Positions 1 through 8,035 of a stretch of 62,252 bases of DNA are shown here, one piece after another. A program made the position numbers and the translations under genes. The stretch is from positions 1 through 62,252 of the forward strand of contig JAPPBT010000028.1 in assembly GCA_026702745.1 (NCBI GenBank). Reading direction: 5' to 3'. How positions within the stretch are numbered: the stretch's first letter is position 1; each line of letters starts with the position of its first letter. This DNA comes from Gemmatimonadota bacterium. GTDB taxonomy: Bacteria > JAAXHH01. Under the pieces are notes generated by a model. That model made no database searches, was not told where the DNA came from, and worked only from the letters and a program-made list of their open reading frames with translations.

Positions 1-844
1 CGTGCTTGGGGATCACACTGGTGCCGGCCACGTCCACCGGGTCCTCGCTCAGCAGGCCCAGCTCCCGCAGCACGGTCACCTTGTGGGAATACCCCGGCCA
101 GCGCACGGTCTTCTGCGTGCCGGTGCGCAGGCCTTTCAGCACTTCCAGTTCGAGGAGCCAGGGGAAGAACCCCTCGTGCCAGGCCTCGCAGTCCCCCACG
201 CCGTCAAAGGAAACCGGTTCCGGGTCGGAGTAGCGGGCGACGTCCACGAGACGCCCGTCCTTCACCATCCGGGCCGTGGAATCACGGAGGGGCAGGCGCT
301 TGCCGCCGAAGACGATCTTGTACCCCAGAGGCGGTTCGGGCTGCGTCGGAATGCCTCCGCACTGTATGTGAAGTTCGTTCGTCCGGTCGAGCTGCTCCGC
401 AAGGCGGCGAGCGAGGATCTCGGTGAGTCCCGGCTCCAGCCCGCATCCCAGGATCACAAAGCCCGGCGATTCGGAATAGCGCGACTTCATGGCGTCGAGA
501 TTCCCCTGGGGTATGCCGTCAAGGTCCAGGCGGGTGAGGTCCATGTAGGGCATGCCCGCTTCGAGGGCGAGCGGAAAAGCCGTCATGCTCGCGTCCCTGG
601 GCAAGGCCGCCACGCCCGCCGCGTGGTCCTTCATCACGGCAACGGACTCGTCCCGGTCGTTCATGTCCAGCCTGCGGTAAGCCACCTTGTCCGCCCCCGG
701 CAGGTCCCGCAGCGTTTCCCGGCAGGCCCCGAGCTGGTCATCGCTGAGATCGCAGACGGTCACCCCTTCCACTGCTTCGTCCACCATGGCGTTGTACGCC
801 GCCGCGGGTCCCATCAGGCCGCTGCCGATCACCAGAATACGCAC
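1..844 (-). CDS. Saccharopine dehydrogenase-family oxidoreductase (3' end outside window)
   Basis: Reading the minus strand from a GTG at 844-842 gives 281 open codons to the window edge, with GGAGGT about six bases upstream deciding the start. The N-terminus carries a Rossmann dinucleotide-binding motif (VIGSGLMGPAAA) followed by an acidic end to the second strand (VCDLSD), as in saccharopine dehydrogenase and lysine 6-dehydrogenase. Mid-protein GCGLEPGLTEILARRLAEQL and the following GGIPTQPEPPLGYK fit the catalytic half of that family, which oxidises or reduces amino-acid secondary amines with NAD(P). The exact substrate cannot be told because the C-terminus is missing. The long plus-strand frame over the same bases is a shadow: it lacks a recognisable domain and opposes this one. 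Confidence 0.85.
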   Translation of the reverse strand, partial: MRILVIGSGLMGPAAAYNAMVDEAVEGVTVCDLSDDQLGACRETLRDLPGADKVAYRRLDMNDRDESVAVMKDHAAGVAALPRDASMTAFPLALEAGMPYMDLTRLDLDGIPQGNLDAMKSRYSESPGFVILGCGLEPGLTEILARRLAEQLDRTNELHIQCGGIPTQPEPPLGYKIVFGGKRLPLRDSTARMVKDGRLVDVARYSDPEPVSFDGVGDCEAWHEGFFPWLLELEVLKGLRTGTQKTVRWPGYSHKVTVLRELGLLSEDPVDVAGTSVIPKH

Positions 845-1082
845 GGGTACCTCCGTATGGATCATACCTTTCGGAACGCAGGTAAAAAAGCAGGTTGTGG
901 TAGAGACAGAATCGGAAGTCAGAATCACAATTAGCATGCTCGAAGGGGATCGCGTCAAGGCCAAACTGGCCGGGTTGCCGCGCCGGATAAACCTTGATCC
1001 GGCCCCCCGGCGCCTGTATCTTGGCGCGTACGTTTTCCTCTGAATTCCATCGTATCCGAGCCCAATTCCAAGTCAGGAACAG

Positions 1083-3764
1083 ATGATGAACCGAGTCCAC
1101 CCTCGCGCGTTTTCCGCAGTCTGCCTCTTCGCCTTTGGCCTGATCAGCGCCCTCGTCCCCGGAACCGTCCGGGCCCAGGACCTTCCTTTCGCCATGGAGG
1201 TCCGCGTACCCGGCATCGAATCCTACGACCCGGCCATCCCCCGTCCCGAATCGGTCATCGGCCACGTTGTGGGCGAAACGCACACGCGGTCCCACCTGGT
1301 GGCCGACTACTACCGGGCGGTGGCCGAAGGCTCGGACCGCGTCGTGGTACGCCGCCACGGCGCCAGCTACGAGGGACGCCAGCTGTACCACGCCGTGGTG
1401 ACGTCTTCGCCCAACCATGGACGGCTGGAAGAAATCCGCCTGGCCAACCACCGGCTGTCCGACGCGCCCGGCGCGGTGTCCGACGCCATGATCGAGACGA
1501 TGCCCGTCGTCGTCCACATGGGCTACGGAGTGCACGGCAACGAAGCCAGCACCTCCGAAGCGGCCATGCTGGTGCTCTATCACCTGGCCGCGGGCAACGG
1601 ACCGGCCGTGGACGACCTGCTGGACCGCGCCGTGATCATCATGGATCCCAACTACAACCCGGACGGGCGGGACCGTTTCGTCAACTGGGTCAACGCCAAC
1701 CGGGGCCGGGTCGCCACGCGGGACGGCCAGGACCGGGAGCACGCGGAGCCTTGGCCGGGCGGCAGGACCAATCACTACTGGTTCGACCTGAACCGGGACT
1801 GGCTCGTGGCGCAGCACCCTTCATCGCAGGGCCGGGTGGGCCTGTTCCACCACTGGCGCGCCCAGGTGCTGACCGACTTCCACGAAATGGGCAGCAACGC
1901 CACCTATTTCTTCCAGCCCGGCATCCCGAGCCGGAACAACCCGAACACGCCGGAACGGACCTTCGAACTGACGGCGGCGCTCGCGGAGCACCACGCAGAG
2001 TGGCTCGACCGCCATGGTGCACTGTACTACTCCCGGGAGACTTTCGACGACTTCTTCTACGGCAAGGGCTCCACCTTCCCGGACGTGAACGGCGCCATCG
2101 GCATCCTCTTCGAGCAGGCCTCGTCCCGGGCGCTGGAACGGATGACGAACGACGGGGTCCTGACCTACCCCTTCACGATCCGCAACCAGTTCGCCACCTC
2201 CATGTCGACCCTGGCCGGCAGCCTGGCCCTGCGGACGGAGTTGCTCGCCCACCAGCGCGACTTCTACGCATCAGCGCCTGAAATGGCGCGGCGCAACCCC
2301 GTCAAGGCCTATGTCCTCGATCTCGGCGAAACGCGCACGCGCACGCAGGCCCTCCTGCAAATGCTGCTGCGCCACCGCATCCGCGTCTACGAACTCGCGC
2401 GGACCGTGCAGGCCGATCGGACCTTGCTGGCAGGCCGGACCGTGCAGGCCGAGGGGCCCACGGGTTCCAGCGGGCGTACCTTCCGCGCCGGCGAGTCGGT
2501 CATCATCCCCCTGGACCAACCTCAGACTCGATTGATCAAGGCTTCGATGGAGCAGGCCACGACCTTCACGGACTCCCTCTTCTACGACGTCTCGGCGTGG
2601 ACCCTGCCCCTGGCCATGGGCGTTCCGAGCGGTGAACTGCGCAGGTACTCCGACGACCTGGCCGGTGCGGAAATCACCGAAGCCACCTTCGACGGCGGTG
2701 AGCTGACCGGCGGCCACGGGTCCTATGCCTACCTGATGGAATGGAACCGCTACTTCGCACCGCGCGCGCTCTACCGGATCCTGGACGCGGGTCTTCGGCC
2801 CCGGCTGGCCAGGCAGCCCTTTTCGGTGGCCGTCGACGGCCCGGGCGGCCCCGGCGGCCCCGGCAGTACAGAACGGACCTTCGACCGGGGCACGATCATC
2901 ATCCCCGTCGCCCAGCGCGACGCCGCGTCCGCCGTGACCGCCGCGCAGGTGCGGGCGCTGATCGACCGGATCGTGGCGGAAGACCACGTCATCGTCCACG
3001 GCACGGACACGGGACTGACGCCCTCGGGCGGCGACCTGGGCGGTCCGACCTCCCCGGTACTGGTCAAACCGGAGATCGCAGTGCTTTCCGGGCCCGGCAC
3101 CCGGGCCTACGAGGTCGGCGAGACCTGGCACCTGCTGAACGAGCGGTTCGGCATTCCCGTCTCCCTGGTCGACGCCGACGGGTTCGCCGACCTGGACCTG
3201 GACCGTTACACGACACTGGTCATGGTCATGGGCAGCTACGACCTGGATACGGAAGACGTGAACCGGCTCAGGTGGTGGGTGCGGGAGGGCGGCGTCCTCA
3301 TCGCCTGGAAGAGCGCAGCCCGGTGGCTCATCGGCAATGATGTAATCGACGAAGGCCTGAGATCCGCCCGTCCCGATACCGTCGCGATCCCCTACGAGTT
3401 GGTATCGTCCACGCGGGGAGCGCAGCGTATCGGCGGCGCCATATTCGCGGCCGCGATCGACACCACCCACCCGCTGGCCTTCGGTTACGGCGCCCTGGCG
3501 CCGCTCTTCCGCAACCACGAGATCTTCTTCGAACCTTCCGCCACGCCCGGGGCCACGGTGGCCCGGTACACGTCGTCGCCGCTAATGGCCGGCTACATCT
3601 CGCCGAAGCGACACGGCGAACTGGCCGATTCCGCCGCGCTGATCGCCCGAAGGCAAGGCGAGGGCGCCGTCGTGCTCTTCGCCGACAACCCCAATTTTCG
3701 GGCCTTCTGGTACGGCACGAACAGCCTGTTCCTGAACGCCGTCTTCTTTGGGGGGGCGTTCTAA
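1083..3764 (+). CDS. Secreted M14-family zinc carboxypeptidase
   Basis: An 893-residue protein with a Sec signal peptide (hydrophobic residues about 10-30, cleavage near VRAQD). Residues about 50-390 form an M14 metallocarboxypeptidase domain: the HGNE metal-binding motif has His151 and Glu154, and the third ligand is His267 in TDFHEMGS. NYNPDGRDRFVNW is also typical of the family. The C-terminal third (about 660-890) contains a class I glutamine amidotransferase-like fold seen in large bacterial M14 proteins (LSGPGTRAYEVGE, then VMGSYDLDTEDVNRLRWWVREGG). Expected role is trimming of peptides or peptidoglycan-derived peptides in the periplasm or outside the cell. Two adjacent ATGs lie at 1083 and 1086; AGGAAC precedes them. 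The preceding 240 bases form a divergent promoter region shared with the saccharopine dehydrogenase-like gene. Confidence 0.9.
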   Translation: MMNRVHPRAFSAVCLFAFGLISALVPGTVRAQDLPFAMEVRVPGIESYDPAIPRPESVIGHVVGETHTRSHLVADYYRAVAEGSDRVVVRRHGASYEGRQLYHAVVTSSPNHGRLEEIRLANHRLSDAPGAVSDAMIETMPVVVHMGYGVHGNEASTSEAAMLVLYHLAAGNGPAVDDLLDRAVIIMDPNYNPDGRDRFVNWVNANRGRVATRDGQDREHAEPWPGGRTNHYWFDLNRDWLVAQHPSSQGRVGLFHHWRAQVLTDFHEMGSNATYFFQPGIPSRNNPNTPERTFELTAALAEHHAEWLDRHGALYYSRETFDDFFYGKGSTFPDVNGAIGILFEQASSRALERMTNDGVLTYPFTIRNQFATSMSTLAGSLALRTELLAHQRDFYASAPEMARRNPVKAYVLDLGETRTRTQALLQMLLRHRIRVYELARTVQADRTLLAGRTVQAEGPTGSSGRTFRAGESVIIPLDQPQTRLIKASMEQATTFTDSLFYDVSAWTLPLAMGVPSGELRRYSDDLAGAEITEATFDGGELTGGHGSYAYLMEWNRYFAPRALYRILDAGLRPRLARQPFSVAVDGPGGPGGPGSTERTFDRGTIIIPVAQRDAASAVTAAQVRALIDRIVAEDHVIVHGTDTGLTPSGGDLGGPTSPVLVKPEIAVLSGPGTRAYEVGETWHLLNERFGIPVSLVDADGFADLDLDRYTTLVMVMGSYDLDTEDVNRLRWWVREGGVLIAWKSAARWLIGNDVIDEGLRSARPDTVAIPYELVSSTRGAQRIGGAIFAAAIDTTHPLAFGYGALAPLFRNHEIFFEPSATPGATVARYTSSPLMAGYISPKRHGELADSAALIARRQGEGAVVLFADNPNFRAFWYGTNSLFLNAVFFGGAF

Positions 3765-3800
3765 GAAAGCGAGCCGCGCGTCCCAGTGAAGGAAACCACC

Positions 3801-5000
3801 ATGCCCGTAACAGTAACCGACGTGAAGACCATCCTGACCCAGCCCGCCGGGTCGCGCCTGATCGTCGTGAAGATCCTGACGTCGGAACCTGGCCTGTTCG
3901 GCCTGGGCTGCGCTACCTTCACCCAGCGGTTCCGGGCCGTCCACGCGGCCATCGAACACCACCTCAAGCCCTTCCTCATCGGCAAGGACGTGGACGATAT
4001 CGAAGACCTGTGGCAGACGGCCATGGTGAACGGCTACTGGCGCAACGGACCGGTCCTGAACAACGCGATCTCCGGCATGGACCAGGCCCTGTGGGATATC
4101 AAGGGCAAGCGCGCGGGCATGCCCGTGTACCAGCTCCTGGGCGGCAAGTGCCGGGAGGCGGTGGACACCTACGTCCACGCCGACGGCAGGTCACCTGAAG
4201 AAGTGGCGGAGAACGTACTGAAGTACATGGAGCAGGACTACCGCCACGTGCGCTGCCAGATCGGCGGATACGGAGGCCGAAAGCCGCGGGTCACCCCGCC
4301 CGAGGGCGCGAAGCCCGGGGACTATTTCGATCCGCGGAGCTACATGCGCCGCACGGTGAAGATGTTCGAGCACCTGCGCGCGGCCGTGGGCGACGAGGTG
4401 GAACTGCTCCACGACGTGCACGAGCGGCTCACGCCCGCCGACGCCATCGTCTTCGCGAAGCAGGTCGAACCCTACAATCTGTACTTCCTCGAAGACCCCC
4501 TGGCGCCCGAGGACAACGAATGGTTCCGCCGCATGCGGCAGACCTCGACGACGCCCATCGCCATGGGGGAACTCTTCAACAATCCCGCCGAATGGCTGCC
4601 CCTGATCGAGGGACGGCTCATCGACTTCCTGCGCATGCACATCAGCCAGATGGGCGGCATCACGCCGGCCCGCAACGTCGCGGCCATGGCCGCCATGTAC
4701 GGCATCCGCACGGCCTGGCACGGTCCGGGCGACGTCTCCCCTGTGGGCCATGCCGCCAACCTGCACCTCGACCTGTGGGCGCCGAATTTCGGCGTCCAGG
4801 AATGGTGCCGCTTCAGCGACCTGGTCTACGAGATTTTCCCCGGCACGCCCGAAGTGCGCGGCGGTTACATGTATCCCAACGACCGCCCGGGGCTGGGCGT
4901 CGAACTGAACGAGGAACTGGCGGCCCGTTATCCCTGCCAGGACGAGGTCATCAACTGGACCCAGGCCCGGACACCCGACGGAGGCCCCGCCCGGCCGTGA
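3801..5000 (+). CDS. Enolase-superfamily dehydratase, mannonate dehydratase/RspA-like
   Basis: About 399 residues. The order of motifs follows the ManD/RspA branch of the mandelate racemase-type enolase superfamily: NGPVLNNAISGMDQALWDIKGK, then LLHDVHER, FLEDPLAPED, MGELFNN, MHISQMGGITPARN and AWHGPGDVSPVGHAANLHLD. The Asp/Glu/Glu residues at the barrel strand ends (HDVHER, FLEDP, MGELF) are the Mg ligands in this family. Characterised members dehydrate D-mannonate or D-gluconate to 2-keto-3-deoxygluconate; some are nearly inactive and named RspA. The ATG at 3801 is preferred because AAGGAA sits about six bases upstream; a GTG at 3786 is in frame. The stop overlaps the GTG of the next gene by four bases, so the two are probably translationally coupled. 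Confidence 0.88.
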   Translation: MPVTVTDVKTILTQPAGSRLIVVKILTSEPGLFGLGCATFTQRFRAVHAAIEHHLKPFLIGKDVDDIEDLWQTAMVNGYWRNGPVLNNAISGMDQALWDIKGKRAGMPVYQLLGGKCREAVDTYVHADGRSPEEVAENVLKYMEQDYRHVRCQIGGYGGRKPRVTPPEGAKPGDYFDPRSYMRRTVKMFEHLRAAVGDEVELLHDVHERLTPADAIVFAKQVEPYNLYFLEDPLAPEDNEWFRRMRQTSTTPIAMGELFNNPAEWLPLIEGRLIDFLRMHISQMGGITPARNVAAMAAMYGIRTAWHGPGDVSPVGHAANLHLDLWAPNFGVQEWCRFSDLVYEIFPGTPEVRGGYMYPNDRPGLGVELNEELAARYPCQDEVINWTQARTPDGGPARP

Positions 5001-5431
5001 CCTTCATCTCCGGCTACTCCCTGTCCGAAGACTACGCCGGCCACCTCCAGCGGATCGGCGCCTTCGCCATCGACCTGGCGATCCTTACCGCCGCCGGCGC
5101 CGTGATGGCGCTGGCCGCCGAATTTCTGGATGCCGGCTCGGACCCGGTCACCGTCCCGCTGCTGAGTGCCTTCCAGCTGCTCATGCCCTGGTTCTACTAC
5201 GCGGCCATGGAGAGTTCGACCAAAGGCGCCACCATCGGCAAGATGATCCTGGGCATCCGGGTGGCCGACGCCGAGGGGCATACGCCCACTTTCGGCCGCG
5301 CCGCGCTCAGGGCCATTCCCAAGTGCATTCCCATCCTCTGGCCAGGCTATCTCGCCGCCGTCTTTACCCAGCGCCGACAGGCCTTTCACGACCTGATCGC
5401 GCGGACGCTGGTGCTCAAATCCGATACGTAG
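4997..5431 (+). CDS. RDD-family membrane protein
   Basis: A 144-residue protein starting at a GTG that overlaps the dehydratase stop (GTGA). RDD domain features: LQRIGAFAIDLAI near the N-terminus (the conserved Arg and Asp), a long hydrophobic segment, PWFYYAAMESSTKGATIGKMILGIRVADAEG in the centre, and QAFHDLIARTLV at the end. Three membrane spans are expected. RDD proteins have varied or unknown roles, some in Na+/H+ exchange, and this one cannot be assigned further. Longer upstream readings in this frame run inside the dehydratase gene and are not credible. Confidence 0.8.
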   Translation: MTFISGYSLSEDYAGHLQRIGAFAIDLAILTAAGAVMALAAEFLDAGSDPVTVPLLSAFQLLMPWFYYAAMESSTKGATIGKMILGIRVADAEGHTPTFGRAALRAIPKCIPILWPGYLAAVFTQRRQAFHDLIARTLVLKSDT

Positions 5432-5448
5432 CGGGAAAGAAACGTAAA

Positions 5449-5796
5449 TCAAGACGCCTTCTGCTGCGTAATCAGCACTCCTTCCAGCCGGCCAACACGG
5501 GTGTCCATCTTGTCTTCCAGCGCGACAAAACGGTTATCCATCTTGTCCTCCAAGGCGGCAAAACGTCTGTCCATCTTGTTCTCCAGCGCGACGATGCGCG
5601 CTTCCGACTCGACAAAGCGTGCATCCATCTTGCCCTCCAGGGTGACGATGCGCGTTTCCAGCCTGTCTTCCATGCGATCCATGCACTGTACCAGCCGGGT
5701 CTCGAGTTCCATTCTTCCCGCCTTGGATTCTTTCCAGAAGAAGATGAAGGCTCCCAATAAGATAGCCGGCGATACGACCAATTGAGCGATTTCCAT
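5449..5796 (-). CDS. Small membrane-anchored coiled-coil protein
   Basis: 115 residues with an N-terminal hydrophobic span (LVVSPAILLGAFIFFW) followed by an uninterrupted coiled coil. The coil has near-repeats of LEDKMDNRFVALEDKMD spaced by heptads and resembles the DUF1640/t-SNARE-like coils common in small phage and bacterial membrane proteins. AAGGAGA lies about nine bases before the ATG at 5796. It is the last of four similar small genes on this strand (6645 down to 5449) and converges with the RDD gene. No enzymatic motif; function unknown. Confidence 0.75.
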   Translation of the reverse strand: MEIAQLVVSPAILLGAFIFFWKESKAGRMELETRLVQCMDRMEDRLETRIVTLEGKMDARFVESEARIVALENKMDRRFAALEDKMDNRFVALEDKMDTRVGRLEGVLITQQKAS

Positions 5797-5821
5797 AGTA
5801 TGATCTCTCCTTGACCAGTTT

Positions 5822-6043
5822 CTATTTGGACACTTCCCGTTTAATTACATCGATCTCGGTCTTCATGCCTGATACAACCTCGATCAAGTCTCTCAATTTC
5901 TCTTCTACCGATAGCATCCTGTTATTAAGATCGCCATATGAGAAGAGCATTACCGTAACGGTGATGGCCGTCATCATTACATGCATTCCGGCGATTGTAA
6001 TAACCGGAGTCCACGACCAATCTCTCTTACTGTGTTCGCTCAT
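5822..6043 (-). CDS. Small membrane-anchored coiled-coil protein
   Basis: 73 residues. A charged N-terminus (MSEHSKRDWSW) precedes one hydrophobic span (VITIAGMHVMMTAITVTVML), then a predicted coil (LNNRMLSVEEKLRDLIEVV). The architecture matches its neighbours at 5449 and 6054, and the start MSEHSKRDWSW has the same pattern as the MSRENW starts next door. Spacing to the flanking genes is 10-25 bases, so co-transcription is likely. Function unknown. Confidence 0.7.
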   Translation of the reverse strand: MSEHSKRDWSWTPVITIAGMHVMMTAITVTVMLFSYGDLNNRMLSVEEKLRDLIEVVSGMKTEIDVIKREVSK

Positions 6044-6053
6044 TATTCAGACC

Positions 6054-6296
6054 TCATTCGTTTACTGATATGCGCAGGTATCCTTCGACGCGGCCGAGGC
6101 GCGTGTTCATGTCGTGCATCTCGGTACGTATCGAGGTGAGTTCCGTCCGCAGTCCGGTCAATTCGGCCCGTACCTCATCCCGAAATTCCATGTTGGAATG
6201 ATGATTGATGAAAGTGACGACGGCGATTACGAGGATGCCTATGGCCGATACGATCTGTGCGCCGAAGGCCCAGTTTTCGCGGGACATTCCGGACAT
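6054..6296 (-). CDS. Small membrane-anchored coiled-coil protein, intact copy of a tandem pair
   Basis: 80 residues: MSGMSRENWAFG, a single span (QIVSAIGILVIAVVTFI), then a coil (ELTGLRTELTSIRTEM) and the terminal motif NTRLGRVEGYLRI. A strong site (AGGAGGTCGGAAG) precedes ATG 6296. The gene and its upstream 15 bases are duplicated at 6395-6660, where the copy is frameshifted. The C-terminal coil plus LGRVEG ending recurs in many small hypothetical proteins of uncultured bacteria; no function is known. Confidence 0.75.
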   Translation of the reverse strand: MSGMSRENWAFGAQIVSAIGILVIAVVTFINHHSNMEFRDEVRAELTGLRTELTSIRTEMHDMNTRLGRVEGYLRISVNE

Positions 6297-6394
6297 CTTC
6301 CGACCTCCTGGTGAGTGTGACGATGTGTGAATAGTCGGATCTATATGATTCAGTAGTCAGAGATCTGCCTTCAGATCCCGTTGTTTTTCCGTTT

Positions 6395-6645
6395 TTACTC
6401 GCTTCCGGATACACGCAGGATTCCTTCGACACGCCCGAGGCGTGTATTCATATCGTGGATTTCGGAACGTATGGAGGCGAATTCGGATTGCATTTCCGTC
6501 CGCATTCCGGACAATTCAGCCCGTATCTCATCCCGGATTCCTTGTTGGATGAATTGATGAAAGTGGCGACGGCGATTACGAGGATGCCTATGGCCGATAC
6601 GATCTGCACGCCAAAGGACCAGTTCTCTCGGGACATTCCGTTCAT
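6395..6645 (-). pseudogene. Frameshifted duplicate of the 6054-6296 membrane coiled-coil gene
   Basis: The copy starts at ATG 6645 behind the same AGGAGGTCGGAAG leader and reads NGMSRENWSFGVQIVSAIGILVIAVATFIN, nearly identical to its neighbour. A 4-base net loss just after the membrane span shifts the frame, so the frame in use ends at 6448 with an unrelated Cys-rich tail (NCPECGRKC). In the shifted frame the ancestral sequence continues (RDEIRAELSGMRTEM, then NTRLGRVEGILRV) to a stop at 6395-6397. The lost bases could also be a programmed shift or an assembly error; decay is the simplest reading. The truncated 66-residue product might still be made. Confidence 0.75.
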
Positions 6646-6778
6646 CTTCCGACCTCCTGGTGAGTGTGACATTGAATGAATAACCGACCTCTAAAGCGTA
6701 TCAGTCGGAGATCACCAGGCGATACTCGGAGTTTTTCTTGGAAAAAGTAAAAGGACAGGCTGGAGAAAACGCACCGGC

Positions 6779-8014
6779 TCAGTCCCGCAAGGCGAGACTC
6801 TCTCCGCTGAGCGTCACGCCCAGCGGCTCGATGACCACCTGGCGGGGGCCATCTTCCACTACGCCGGCGACCCAGGCGCGGATGCCTTGCGCTTCGGCAC
6901 AGGCCACGGCCGCGTCCCCGTCCTCCGGGCGGACGAATAGGGCGAAGCCAGCGCCCATGTTGAGACTGCCGTAGGCCTCTTCCGCCGTCTGCCGGGTCTC
7001 CTCCACCATGAACCGCAGGACCTCGGGAACGGGGGGCACTTCGGTAATGCGGTAGGTGAACCGGCCGGGGTGGCGCATGATCTTTCGCCAGCCGTGGCCG
7101 GTGATGTTGGCGATGTAGCGCAGGCCGATGCCGGCCTCGAAGACCGCCTCGGTGACGGGAGGATAAAGCACGGTGGGGTCGAGCAGGGCCTCGCCGTACG
7201 TCCGGCCGCCGGGCATGATCGTGGCGTACCCCGCCGGCAGGCGCTCGGACAGCCTGCGCGCGAGGGTGAGGCCGTTGGCGTGGATGCCGCTGCTTTCCAG
7301 GAGGACGATCGCGTCGCCGGCCGCCAGGTCCTCGCCCAGGGTGAGTTGCGACTTCGGCCGGATGATGCCCACGCAGGAGGCGGCCAGGTCGATGGCGCCT
7401 TCCTCCACCACGCCGGTCAGACAGGGCGTCTCGCCGCCGCCCCAGGCCACGCCCAGGACGTCGCAGGCGGCCTTCCAGCCGTCGACCAGGTCGTTCATGC
7501 GGTCGGTGTCGTCGAACCAGTCCGACGAACCGGAGGCCCAGTAGGCGTGGATGCTCAGGGGCCGCGCGCCCACGGTGACGAGGTCGTTGACGGCCGTGGC
7601 GATGGTGTCCTGCGCGATGTGGTCGTACCAGGTCCGTCCCGACGCCTTCGATACCGGCGGCCCCGACACCCGCGATACCCCCGATTCCACCTGCACCTTC
7701 CGCATCGCGTCCGCCACCAGGGCCTTGGTGCCCAGGCATTCGGTGATGGAGGCGAGATAGGCGTCGCCGATGTCCACCACGTAGGCCGACTCCCCGCGGC
7801 TGGCCGCCACTTCGCGGACACCGGTGTGCGCACCCGCGCCCTCGAGGTTGGCCCCCGTGGCCCGCGCCGCCTGCTGGGCGAGGACCTTCAAGGGATCGAT
7901 CCGGTCGTAATCCACGCCGGAATCCTCGTAGGTCAGCCGGTCACCGGCCGGCGGACCGCCAGGCGCGCCGCTTCCTGCTGACGCACGGCTTCCGTTCGGT
8001 TTTTCGTCGGCCAT
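6779..8014 (-). CDS. purM: Phosphoribosylformylglycinamidine cyclo-ligase (AIR synthase)
   Basis: 411 residues of the PurM/AIR synthase family, which closes FGAM to 5-aminoimidazole ribotide in purine synthesis (step five, ATP-dependent, cytosolic). LTYEDSGVDYDRIDPLK is the usual start of the fold, followed by GTKALVADAM, HDxIxxD-like DHIAQDTIATAVNDLVTVGARPLSIHAYW, WGGGETPCLTGVV (phosphate loop) and SSGIHANGLTLAR. NITGHGWRKIMRHP and GSLNMGAGFALFV match the C-terminal domain. A 30-residue Gly/Ser/Pro-rich N-terminal extension is unusual. AAGGAAGGG precedes the ATG. It lies 21 bases downstream of the PLP enzyme gene, so they are probably one transcript, with no obvious pathway link. Confidence 0.9.
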   Translation of the reverse strand: MADEKPNGSRASAGSGAPGGPPAGDRLTYEDSGVDYDRIDPLKVLAQQAARATGANLEGAGAHTGVREVAASRGESAYVVDIGDAYLASITECLGTKALVADAMRKVQVESGVSRVSGPPVSKASGRTWYDHIAQDTIATAVNDLVTVGARPLSIHAYWASGSSDWFDDTDRMNDLVDGWKAACDVLGVAWGGGETPCLTGVVEEGAIDLAASCVGIIRPKSQLTLGEDLAAGDAIVLLESSGIHANGLTLARRLSERLPAGYATIMPGGRTYGEALLDPTVLYPPVTEAVFEAGIGLRYIANITGHGWRKIMRHPGRFTYRITEVPPVPEVLRFMVEETRQTAEEAYGSLNMGAGFALFVRPEDGDAAVACAEAQGIRAWVAGVVEDGPRQVVIEPLGVTLSGESLALRD

Positions 8015-8035
8015 GCCCTTCCTTTCGGAGTTCCT

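Noticed and set aside
2271-3518. 415-codon minus-strand frame opposite the M14 peptidase
   Set aside because: Same shadow pattern; no start context and no recognisable family.
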